Position numbers and translations under genes: made by a program. Shown here in pieces: positions 1 through 5,459 of a stretch of DNA of 9,172 bases (the stretch's first letter is position 1; each line of letters opens with the position of its first letter). The DNA is from Alphaproteobacteria bacterium (GTDB lineage Bacteria > Pseudomonadota > Alphaproteobacteria > Sneathiellales > Sneathiellaceae): contig SBHH01000064.1 in NCBI GenBank assembly GCA_006226265.1, positions 1 to 9,172 of the forward strand. Direction: 5' to 3'. The notes beneath the pieces are model-generated. The model saw nothing but the letters and a program-made list of their open reading frames with translations, was not told the origin of the DNA and did no database searches.

Positions 1-668
1 AAGGCGCCGGTCTTGCGGACAAGGTCGCTCAGCTTCGGAAAGCCGTAGTTTCGGGAATCGAAGTCGGAATTGAGATTCTGAAGCTGTGTGCCGACACCGC
101 CCAAGGGGAACCAGCCATCGTCGCTTTCCAGTTCGGCAATCGCCTTCTTGATCAGCGGGACCACCTTGCTGGGCGGTTGCAACGGCTTCTTCGCACTGGC
201 GGGTGCACTCGCACTTTCCGCCGGACCCTCCCGAAGGTTCTCCGTATAGATGAAGCGGCGGCAGGCCTGGCGGAAACTTTCCGGGGTCTTCTGCTCGCCA
301 AAGCCATAGACGTCGATGCCCTGTTCGCGGATGCGCGCGGCGAGCGCGGTGAAATCGCTGTCGGAGGAAACGAGACAGAAACCGTCGAACCGCCCGCTGT
401 GGAGGAGGTCCATGGCGTCAATCACAAGCGCGATGTCGGAGGCGTTCTTGCCCGTCGTATAGGCGAACTGCTGATGCGGCATGATGGCATGCTTGGAAAG
501 GATATCCGCCCAGCTTTTGGAGCGCGCATGGGAGAAGTCGCCATAGATGCGACGGACGCTGGCCTCCCCGATCTTGGCAATTTCTTCGAACAGGCCGTCG
601 GCGATCTTGGCCGAGGCATTATCGGCATCGATCAGGACAGCGAGGCGGGGGGAGCGGGGTTCGGACAT
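1..668 (-). CDS. NYN-domain (LabA/DUF88-like) protein with C-terminal OST-HTH/LOTUS-like region, 3' truncated by window edge
   Basis: Translating the minus strand from the ATG at 668 gives 222 codons that run off the left edge without a stop. The N-terminal half reads as a NYN (PIN-like) nuclease fold: the first strand has LIDADN (D14, D16), followed by a Lys-Asn-Ala-Ser-Asp stretch (D78), D84, and SSDSDF (D103, D105). These acidic positions match the metal-binding acids of the family. A low-complexity Ala/Ser/Pro linker (about 148-165) leads into residues 167-222, which resemble an OST-HTH/LOTUS domain: a helix, a Gly-Trp-Phe-Pro-Leu segment, then a Tyr-Gly-Phe-Pro-Lys-Leu-Ser-Asp-Leu motif. 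Family members are thought to be RNases or RNA-binding proteins, but most bacterial ones are uncharacterised, so the substrate is unknown. An AAAGG-like site precedes the ATG. The upstream reductase gene ends at its own terminator, so this gene probably has its own promoter. Confidence 0.88.
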   Translation of the reverse strand, partial: MSEPRSPRLAVLIDADNASAKIADGLFEEIAKIGEASVRRIYGDFSHARSKSWADILSKHAIMPHQQFAYTTGKNASDIALVIDAMDLLHSGRFDGFCLVSSDSDFTALAARIREQGIDVYGFGEQKTPESFRQACRRFIYTENLREGPAESASAPASAKKPLQPPSKVVPLIKKAIAELESDDGWFPLGGVGTQLQNLNSDFDSRNYGFPKLSDLVRKTGA

Positions 669-741
669 TGTCGGGCCTTTTGCTTGCGGCGTAAGTCGTG
701 CCCGCACAATGTCCCATGGCCGGGGTTAAAGCAACCGGTTT

Positions 742-780
742 CGGAAAAGAAGAGGTCCGCCGGGAGGATCCGGCGAACCT
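742..780 (-). terminator. Rho-independent terminator of the flavodoxin-like reductase gene
   Basis: Reading on the minus strand, 780-770 pairs with 763-753. The inner six pairs are CCGGCG/CGCCGG and the outer four AGGT/ACCT, with one C-A mismatch and a 6-nt loop. The stem is followed by a pyrimidine-rich tract (TCTTCTTTTCC, 753-743). It begins 13 nt past the reductase stop codon, the expected place for an intrinsic terminator. The U tract is interrupted by C residues, so termination may be partial. Confidence 0.7.
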
Positions 781-793
781 TGGCAACCTTTTG

Positions 794-1381
794 TCAGGCA
801 AAAACCACGTCGCGGGTGCGGACTGCATATTCGGCGATCCGCTCACCATAGAGGCGGGCGGTTTCGAGATCCCCTTTGCGCGGTGCTTCCTCAGGCGATG
901 CATCGGCGGGGGAGATGGCCATGACACCTGCAAAGCCGCCGGTCCAGTTCACATGCTCGGGTCCGTGTTCCTTCTGGTTGGAGGGGAGTTGCGCCGGACC
1001 GACCCATATCTGCCCATGCTGCTGCGACAGTGTGAAGAAATAGAGAATGGTATTGAACTTGTCGCCATTCACAGTTGCGGAATTGGTGAAGCCGCCTGCG
1101 ATCTTGTTCTTCCAGGCTTTGCCATACCAGGGCTTTGAGCTTTCATCGGCGAATTTCTTGAACTGCCAGGCCGGGCCGCCCATGTAGGTCGGACTGCCGA
1201 AAATGATGGCATCTGCCTCTGCGAGGGTATCCCAGGTTTTGTCCTCAATCACGCCGTCGGCCGGAATGCGAAGCGGAATAACGCTTGCACCGGCCACGCT
1301 TGCGGCCCCTTCCTCGACGGCGGCAGCCAGCTTTTCCGTATGGCCATAGCCGCTGAAATAGATAATTGCGATTTTGCTCAT
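794..1381 (-). CDS. Flavodoxin-fold NAD(P)H:quinone oxidoreductase / WrbA-like FMN reductase
   Basis: This 195-residue protein has a flavodoxin-type FMN site. After the first strand (IAIIYFS) a phosphate-binding loop SGYGHTE occupies residues 10-16. A second FMN-contacting loop, SPTYMGGP, is at 63-70, with the aromatic Tyr and Gly-Gly typical of the WrbA/NAD(P)H-dependent oxidoreductase family. The final helix is at about 169-186. The family makes two-electron reductions of quinones with NAD(P)H in the cytosol, avoiding semiquinone cycling. The length is close to WrbA (about 200). AGGAG at 1392-1388 lies 6 nt before the ATG, which fixes the start. It is divergent from a HxlR-type regulator whose family relatives often control such reductases under quinone or electrophile stress. 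It could instead be a generic flavodoxin-family oxidoreductase; the actual substrate is not readable from sequence. Confidence 0.9.
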   Translation of the reverse strand: MSKIAIIYFSGYGHTEKLAAAVEEGAASVAGASVIPLRIPADGVIEDKTWDTLAEADAIIFGSPTYMGGPAWQFKKFADESSKPWYGKAWKNKIAGGFTNSATVNGDKFNTILYFFTLSQQHGQIWVGPAQLPSNQKEHGPEHVNWTGGFAGVMAISPADASPEEAPRKGDLETARLYGERIAEYAVRTRDVVFA

Positions 1382-1416
1382 TTTTAACTCCTGATCACAT
1401 TGGCAAGTGCGGTAAA

Positions 1417-1422
1417 ATTGTA
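1417..1422 (-). promoter_or_regulatory. Possible -10 element of the reductase gene
   Basis: The minus strand reads TACAAT here, 5 of 6 matches to TATAAT. It is upstream of the reductase ribosome binding site and leaves a leader of roughly 30 nt. The region 17 bp further upstream (1440-1445) reads AAGGCC, a poor -35 that touches the left arm of the inverted repeat beginning at 1442. A repressor or activator bound there could directly control this promoter. The call rests on the -10 match alone. Confidence 0.35.
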
Positions 1423-1441
1423 TGATTGTCCCGACGTAAGG

Positions 1442-1486
1442 CCTTTACTTACCTTTTGCAAGTAGTTACCTTTAGGTAAGTAAAGG
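1442..1486. promoter_or_regulatory. Inverted/direct repeat operator between the reductase and HxlR regulator genes
   Basis: CCTTTACTTACCT (1442-1454) and AGGTAAGTAAAGG (1474-1486) form a perfect 13-bp inverted repeat with a 19-nt spacer. The spacer contains AGTTACCT (1464-1471), so there are three octamers of the form A(C/G)TTACCT: at 1447 and 1464 in direct orientation 17 bp apart, and at 1474-1481 inverted. The last two also form TTACCT-TT-AGGTAA (1466-1479). A looser TACTT-N9-AAGTA dyad lies at 1446-1464, resembling the TACT...AGTA half-sites described for DUF24 regulators, though with a different spacing. The block ends 21 nt before the regulator ATG and lies about 60 nt upstream of the reductase ATG. 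It therefore most likely binds the regulator and controls both genes. Confidence 0.75.
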
Positions 1487-1507
1487 ATTAATTTGGAGAA
1501 AAGTTCC

Positions 1508-1885
1508 ATGGCGCATCAGAAAAATTCCAATCAATGCCCGATGGAGAGCATTCTGGGTCAGATCATGGGGCCCTGGACACCCTATATTCTCTGGCTTCTG
1601 GATAACGAGAAAACGCTCCGATTCGGTGAGTTGTCGGCACGCATGCCCGATATCTCGGCCAAGATGCTGACGGACCGTCTGCGCAAGCTGGAAGCCTCCG
1701 GCCTTGTCCATCGTGATTACCGGCCAACGGTGCCGCCGACGGTCAGCTATTCCCTCACCAAGCGCGGGAAAGAACTGCATGGGGTTCTGCAGGGCCTTAA
1801 TGAGGTTGCGCTCCGCTGGGATGTGGAAGATAGGGCGCAGGAAGCAAACAGATCTTCCGGAAGCGGGATTGCCGCCGCTGAATAA
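1508..1885 (+). CDS. HxlR/DUF24-family winged-helix regulator, probable one-cysteine thiol sensor
   Basis: This 125-residue protein is a typical HxlR-type winged helix. Cys10-Pro11 precedes the first helix (MESILGQIMGPW), then come the recognition-helix region (RFGELSARMPDISAKMLTDRL, about 40-60) and a wing with Tyr-Ser-Leu-Thr-Lys-Arg-Gly. Family members are dimeric DNA-binding repressors or activators. In YodB, QorR and HypR an N-terminal cysteine at this position senses quinones, diamide or hypochlorite. C10 is the only cysteine here, so sensing, if it occurs, would use S-alkylation, a mixed disulfide or an intersubunit disulfide. I chose the ATG at 1508 because GGAG (1495-1498) sits 9 nt before it; an in-frame TTG at 1493 would place that site inside the gene. 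The C-terminal tail is Ser/Gly/Ala-rich. Divergence from the reductase and the octamer repeats suggest autoregulation plus control of the reductase. Confidence 0.92.
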   Translation: MAHQKNSNQCPMESILGQIMGPWTPYILWLLDNEKTLRFGELSARMPDISAKMLTDRLRKLEASGLVHRDYRPTVPPTVSYSLTKRGKELHGVLQGLNEVALRWDVEDRAQEANRSSGSGIAAAE

Positions 1886-1991
1886 CCGTCCGGGCTCGCT
1901 TGCCGCGCCTTCTCCCGCATGCTAGCCTCGCTAACAAGCTGATGCACCGGGACGCGGACGCCCATAACAAGAGCATCGGGAGCAAACCGCC

Positions 1992-2876
1992 ATGGCCGAG
2001 ATCAAGATCCAGTTCACGTTGTTTTCCGCCTTCTATTCCCCACTCATATCCACTATGTCCGGGGGCTTTCTGGAGGCAGAGGGGCTGACCCCGGAATGGT
2101 CCGTTTCCCCGCCCGGCGTTTCGGCGATGGAGGCCTTGAAGGAGGGCAGCGCCCATGTGGTGCAGTCTGCCTTAAGCCAGGGGCTGATGGCCTTGGGTCG
2201 GGGAGAGACGCCGGAAACCACCCATTTTGCGCAAATAAACGAGATGGATGGCTTCTTTCTTTCGGGGCGGGAACCGGACACCGATTTCGACTGGAAAAAA
2301 CTGGAAGGCGCGGAGGTCGTTCTGTTCGGAGGCGGGCAGCCGCTCATCATGTTCAAATATGCCTGCCACAAGGCGGGCGTGGATTTTGACAAGATCAAAA
2401 CGATCAATGTCGGCGGCGCAGCGGCGATGGACAAGGCGTTCCGGGAGGGCGCGGGCCAGTATGTTCAACAGCAGGGACCTTTTCCACAGCAGCTTGAGGC
2501 GGACGGCATCGGCCATATCGTCACGCAGGTCGGACCCAAGGTTGGCTCTTGCGGCTTCTCCAGTCTGGCTGCGCGAAAGGACTGGCTCGATACCGACATG
2601 GCGGCGGCCTTCATGCGGGCCTACCGGAAGACGCGGGGTTATATGCTCGGCACCCCGGCGAAGAATATTGCGAGGGCCGAAAAATCCTATTTCCCGGATA
2701 TCAGCGAGGCGGCTCTTGCCGAGACCATCGCGGCCTACCAGACCCTTGGTTGCTGGAGTCCGCATGTGGAAATCACAGAGGAAGCCTATCAGGCAACTCT
2801 CGATATCTATGAATATAATGGCCTTTTGACGGAGAGATATCCGTATGAGGCCGTCTGCAGCCTGCCGCCTGCTTGA
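1992..2876 (+). CDS. NMT1/THI5-like substrate-binding-fold protein without signal peptide
   Basis: This 294-residue protein follows the SsuA/THI5-like (NMT1) layout. An N-terminal strand (IKIQFTLFSAFYSPL) leads to a glycine-rich loop and helix (GGFLEAEGL), then a gain-of-signal segment (AMEALKEGSAHVVQSALSQGL), a hinge near 104-115 (LEGAEVVLFGGG) and a second lobe with a long helix (MAAAFMRAYRKTRGYML). It lacks a hydrophobic leader and a lipobox, so it is predicted to be cytosolic, unlike a normal ABC transporter binding protein. No permease or ATPase gene is nearby. The cysteines (125, 187, 254, 289) are scattered and the CCCFC iron motif of yeast Thi5 is absent, so pyrimidine synthase activity is not supported. 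GGGAG at 1978-1982 is 9 nt upstream of the ATG. It might be a cytosolic ligand-binding or enzymatic offshoot; its ligand is unknown. It lies 106 bp after the regulator on the same strand, so shared transcription is possible but not shown. Confidence 0.85.
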   Translation: MAEIKIQFTLFSAFYSPLISTMSGGFLEAEGLTPEWSVSPPGVSAMEALKEGSAHVVQSALSQGLMALGRGETPETTHFAQINEMDGFFLSGREPDTDFDWKKLEGAEVVLFGGGQPLIMFKYACHKAGVDFDKIKTINVGGAAAMDKAFREGAGQYVQQQGPFPQQLEADGIGHIVTQVGPKVGSCGFSSLAARKDWLDTDMAAAFMRAYRKTRGYMLGTPAKNIARAEKSYFPDISEAALAETIAAYQTLGCWSPHVEITEEAYQATLDIYEYNGLLTERYPYEAVCSLPPA

Positions 2877-2885
2877 GGGCGGGAG

Positions 2886-3479
2886 TTAGGACAAGACGCT
2901 GAAAGCGACCGAGATCACCAGCAGCAGCGCAAAGACGATGTTCACGATCCGGCCGATCCTGGGATCGCGCAAATAGCGGGCGAGCAGTGCGCCGAACAAC
3001 AGCCAGATCGAATTCACAAGGATGATGACGAGCGTGAGCGCCGCAACCTTGGCAAGCGTGTCTTGGCCGAGGTCATGAGGATAGATCCGGTATCCCGCAT
3101 AAACCGCGCCGATGGCGACATAGGCTTTCGGGTTGGCAATGGCGAGCAGGAGGCCGCTGAAAAAGGCCGGCGGACGGGCGGTGCCCTGCGGTTCCCCCAG
3201 AACTGGGGCAGTCGCAATTTTATAGGCAAGGTACAGGATATAGGCGGCGGCAAGGAGGCTGATGAGTGTGACAGCGGCAGGACTTGCGAGAATAAGACCC
3301 GTCACACCCGCCGCAATGAGGAGGAGAGCGCCAGTCGTGCCGAGGATGATTCCGGCAAGGTAGGGAAGGCCCGCGCGGGCACCAAAAGATGCCCCGATGG
3401 CGGCAAGACTTAAGGTGGCCGGGCCAGGACTTCCCATGAGGGGAAGGGCTGCCGCCCAGAGTAAAATGAGGTCGCCCAT
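2886..3479 (-). CDS. LysE/RhtB-family amino-acid/metabolite exporter
   Basis: The 197-residue protein is almost wholly hydrophobic, with about six membrane segments. It has the N-terminal family signature GSPGPATL at 16-23 (usually a P-G-P motif in LysE/RhtB proteins) and the conserved Asn-Pro-Lys at 116-118 before the fourth segment. Length and topology match the family (about 200-210 residues), which exports amino acids such as lysine, threonine or homoserine lactone by proton exchange across the inner membrane. The exported compound cannot be read from sequence. An AAGGA site is 5 nt upstream of the ATG. The gene lies 70 bp behind the SRPBCC gene on the same strand with no convincing terminator between, so it is probably the last gene of that operon. 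Its stop is only 9 bp from the convergent NMT1-like gene. Confidence 0.9.
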   Translation of the reverse strand: MGDLILLWAAALPLMGSPGPATLSLAAIGASFGARAGLPYLAGIILGTTGALLLIAAGVTGLILASPAAVTLISLLAAAYILYLAYKIATAPVLGEPQGTARPPAFFSGLLLAIANPKAYVAIGAVYAGYRIYPHDLGQDTLAKVAALTLVIILVNSIWLLFGALLARYLRDPRIGRIVNIVFALLLVISVAFSVLS

Positions 3480-3549
3480 CCGAGTTCCTTGAAAGTCGCG
3501 CCGCCGGTTTCAGGTTAGCCCGCGATGGGGTGGTTGAAAAGAGTTCGTG

Positions 3550-4008
3550 TCAGGTTTTTAATCTTGCCTCGACATTCCGCTTGATATTGGCAAGTGCGGT
3601 TTCGGCCTCCGCATCCATGCGCGTTATCTGATCTTCTGTCGGCGGTTTCGGGCGGGCGGGGTTGATCATGCTCCGGGTAAAACGGACCATGCCGTCCGCA
3701 TCCGGTTCCGTCACGTCATAGCGGACGATGATCGGGCCGAGAAACGCGGCTTTCGTTTCTCCCACCCAGAGATGCGGCGGATTGCAGTCGGTGACCACCC
3801 AGTGCAGTTCCGCCGGGCCGCTTCGCGTGCTCCATTGCTCGACGAAAGTATCGTCCTTTCGCATGGGGCGATCGTCAGCTTCGATCCTGTGGGAGGAAGC
3901 AAGCCATTCCGGCCAGCTGTTGGGGTTGCTTACATAGTCAAGGACGGCGGCGGAAGGCGCCTTGATCATGATATTATGACTGCGTTCAAAGGCGTGAGTG
4001 TCGCTCAT
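3550..4008 (-). CDS. SRPBCC (START/Bet v1-like) superfamily protein
   Basis: This 152-residue protein starts with a strand (FERSHNIMIKAPSAAVLDYV) followed by a helix with SNPNSWPEWL, the usual opening of polyketide-cyclase/dehydrase-type SRPBCC proteins. Several antiparallel strands follow (DTFVEQWSTR, ELHWVVTDC, IIVRYDVTE, MVRFTRSMIN), and the long C-terminal helix is at about 124-150. The fold encloses a hydrophobic cavity that binds lipids or aromatic ligands; catalytic roles vary and none can be assigned here. A GGGGAGA ribosome binding site (4022-4016) lies 7 nt before the ATG. It is 21 nt downstream of the acyl-CoA dehydrogenase stop codon, so the two genes are almost certainly one transcript. 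That suggests a shared hydrophobic acyl substrate, which is inference. Confidence 0.85.
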   Translation of the reverse strand: MSDTHAFERSHNIMIKAPSAAVLDYVSNPNSWPEWLASSHRIEADDRPMRKDDTFVEQWSTRSGPAELHWVVTDCNPPHLWVGETKAAFLGPIIVRYDVTEPDADGMVRFTRSMINPARPKPPTEDQITRMDAEAETALANIKRNVEARLKT

Positions 4009-4029
4009 CAGCTTGTCTCCCCTTTATCT

Positions 4030-5172
4030 TTATTTTTTGCGGGCGAAGAGGGCGCGGGCGATCCGTTCGTTCTGGATTTCCGTCGTGCCGTCGACATAAT
4101 TGGCGATGCGGGCGCAGGCGATCTGGCGGCCGAGGGAATATTCCCGCCGGAGGCCCGCCGCGCCCATGGCCTGCATGCATTCCTTCAAATGCCGGTCGGC
4201 CATGCGGGCGGAGAATTTCTTGGCATGGGCGGCGGGAAGCTCGGCATTGCCCTTATCCTCGATCACGCGGGTCGCCTGTTCAGTAAGAAGACGCGCGGCC
4301 TCGACATCCGTCCTGGCATCGGCGAGGCGCCAGCGGATGCCCTGGAAATCCGAAATATGCCCACCGAAGGCGGCGCGGTTGCTCGTATAATCCGCGGCCA
4401 GTTCGACGGCGGCATCGGTCATGCCGCAGCACATGGCGGAGACATGGGCGCGCGCCTGATTGACCCCGCCCATCGCCGCCTTGAACCCGTCGCCCGGCAG
4501 GCTGATCAGGCGGTCATCGGGCACGAAATGATCTTCAAGCTTGAAGCCGCCAACGCCGATGGCATGGCCGCCCATGATCTGGAAGGGCGGCACGCGCGTC
4601 ACCCCGTCCTCGCGCGCATCAATGAGGAAACCCGCCACGCCGCGCCAGCCTGCGGGTGGATCGGTCTGCGCATAGAGGAACATCAGATCCGCATGGGCCG
4701 CATTGGTGATCCAGGCCTTCTCGCCATTCAGGATCCAGCCGCCGCTCACTTTCCTGGCCAAGGTGGTGATCGCGGCAAAATCGCTGCCCGCGTCGGGTTC
4801 CGTGAGGGCCGTGCAGCCAATCGCTTCGCCTGCCAGCATTTCGGGCAAATAGCGTTTCGCGATTTCCGCAGGCGCATCCTGCGAGATTTTTTTCGCGAGG
4901 CTCATATGATTGATCAGGCTGAAGGAAAAGGCAAAGCAATGGCGCGCCACTTCCTCGGCAATGCGGATGCGAAGGCGGAACCGTCCGCCCCCGCCGCCCA
5001 TGCTTTCGGGCACCTCAATCCCCGCAAGCCCTTCCTTCGCGGCGGCGCGTAATGTCTCGATCGGCATTCGACGCTCATCCTCCCACTTTTGCGCATGAGG
5101 GGCGACATTCTCGATGGCGAAATTCCGTGCCTTTTCAAGATATTCGGCTTCCGCCGGGGTGAGGTCAAGCAT
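4030..5172 (-). CDS. Acyl-CoA dehydrogenase family flavoprotein with Asp at the catalytic-base position
   Basis: This 380-residue protein has the full acyl-CoA dehydrogenase layout: an N-terminal helical domain, a middle beta domain with TALTEPDAGSD (121-131) and WITNAAHADL, then the C-terminal helical domain with RAAFGGHISDFQ (266-277), which contacts FAD. The family oxidises acyl-CoA thioesters at the alpha-beta bond and passes electrons to ETF. The usual catalytic Glu of medium-chain enzymes (E376 in YEGT) is replaced by D361 in YVDGT. The alternative base position used by isovaleryl- and long-chain enzymes is A240, so D361 is the only obvious base. Residues 64-72 have an unusual alternating Arg/hydrophobic run. 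The start at 5172 is supported by AGGA 7 nt upstream. It is the first gene of the operon with the SRPBCC protein. The acyl chain length and substrate are unknown. Confidence 0.93.
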   Translation of the reverse strand: MLDLTPAEAEYLEKARNFAIENVAPHAQKWEDERRMPIETLRAAAKEGLAGIEVPESMGGGGGRFRLRIRIAEEVARHCFAFSFSLINHMSLAKKISQDAPAEIAKRYLPEMLAGEAIGCTALTEPDAGSDFAAITTLARKVSGGWILNGEKAWITNAAHADLMFLYAQTDPPAGWRGVAGFLIDAREDGVTRVPPFQIMGGHAIGVGGFKLEDHFVPDDRLISLPGDGFKAAMGGVNQARAHVSAMCCGMTDAAVELAADYTSNRAAFGGHISDFQGIRWRLADARTDVEAARLLTEQATRVIEDKGNAELPAAHAKKFSARMADRHLKECMQAMGAAGLRREYSLGRQIACARIANYVDGTTEIQNERIARALFARKK

Positions 5173-5206
5173 CGGGAGGTCCTGTTTTTTTCTTCTTATT
5201 CCGGAA

Positions 5207-5212
5207 ACTATA
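5207..5212 (-). promoter_or_regulatory. Possible -10 element of the acyl-CoA dehydrogenase operon
   Basis: The minus strand reads TATAGT here, a 5-of-6 match to TATAAT, about 35 nt upstream of the dehydrogenase ATG and followed by an AT-rich leader. The position 17 bp upstream reads TTCCGT, a weak -35, so the promoter may be weak or regulated. This is a sequence match only. Confidence 0.3.
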
Positions 5213-5428
5213 ATGAAGACCGCGCTATCACGGAAGGTCTTTCTCGGCGTTCGGGCATCCGAACCGCTTCTCCATCAGAAAATCGACGAGGCGAACGCCG
5301 CGCCGGACCGGAAACTGCCGCCGGATAAGCTGGAATCCCGCCTTCAGATCGTGAAGGCAAAGGTTGTTTTTGGGTATGCTAAATCCCGGCCATGGTGCTA
5401 TTGTTGCCGAGGACAGGTTCAAGTATAG
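5213..5428 (+). CDS. Doubtful small ORF, 71 residues, no recognised family
   Basis: The ATG at 5213 opens a 71-codon frame that fills most of the divergent gap. For about its first 50 codons the third position is mostly G or C, as in neighbouring genes, and the product is charged and plausibly helical (LLHQKIDEAN, PPDKLESRLQIVKAK). The C-terminal end, with a Trp-Cys-Tyr-Cys-Cys cluster (61-65) and AT-rich codons, looks less like protein. There is only a GGAA-type site before the ATG, and the ATG overlaps the likely -10 of the divergent operon, so it may be chance. It could be a genuine small gene, the remnant of a decayed gene, or noncoding sequence. I recognise no domain. Confidence 0.25.
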   Translation: MKTALSRKVFLGVRASEPLLHQKIDEANAAPDRKLPPDKLESRLQIVKAKVVFGYAKSRPWCYCCRGQVQV

Positions 5429-5441
5429 CGGATTTGATCCG
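5401..5441 (+). promoter_or_regulatory. Possible promoter and dyad in front of the FAD monooxygenase gene
   Basis: TTGTTG (5401-5406) is separated by 17 bp from TATAGC (5424-5429), matching the -35/-10 consensus at 3 and 4 of 6 positions. This places a start near 5436. A short dyad CGGAT-TTG-ATCCG (5429-5441) overlaps that start point, a usual place for a repressor site. GGGGGAG (5450-5456) follows as ribosome binding site, unusually close (3 nt) to the ATG. The elements are individually weak. Confidence 0.35.
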
Positions 5442-5459
5442 TTCGTTAAGGGGGAGTAA

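Noticed and set aside
177..851. A 224-codon plus-strand frame opposite the NYN gene
   Set aside because: It lies antisense to a minus-strand gene with clear family motifs, and its protein shows no domain; the open frame follows from the GC-rich codons of the real gene.
1493..1507. TTG start at 1493 for the HxlR gene
   Set aside because: It would put the GGAG ribosome binding site inside the gene and has no site of its own; the ATG at 1508 is correctly spaced.
2864..2883. CCGCC/GGCGG hairpin between the convergent NMT1-like and LysE genes as a bidirectional terminator
   Set aside because: Only 5 bp with an 8-nt loop and no T tract in either direction; too weak to call.
3772..5052. A 426-codon plus-strand frame opposite the SRPBCC and acyl-CoA dehydrogenase genes
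   Set aside because: It is longer than either real gene but antisense to both, which have complete domains and ribosome binding sites. It is a shadow of their codon pattern.
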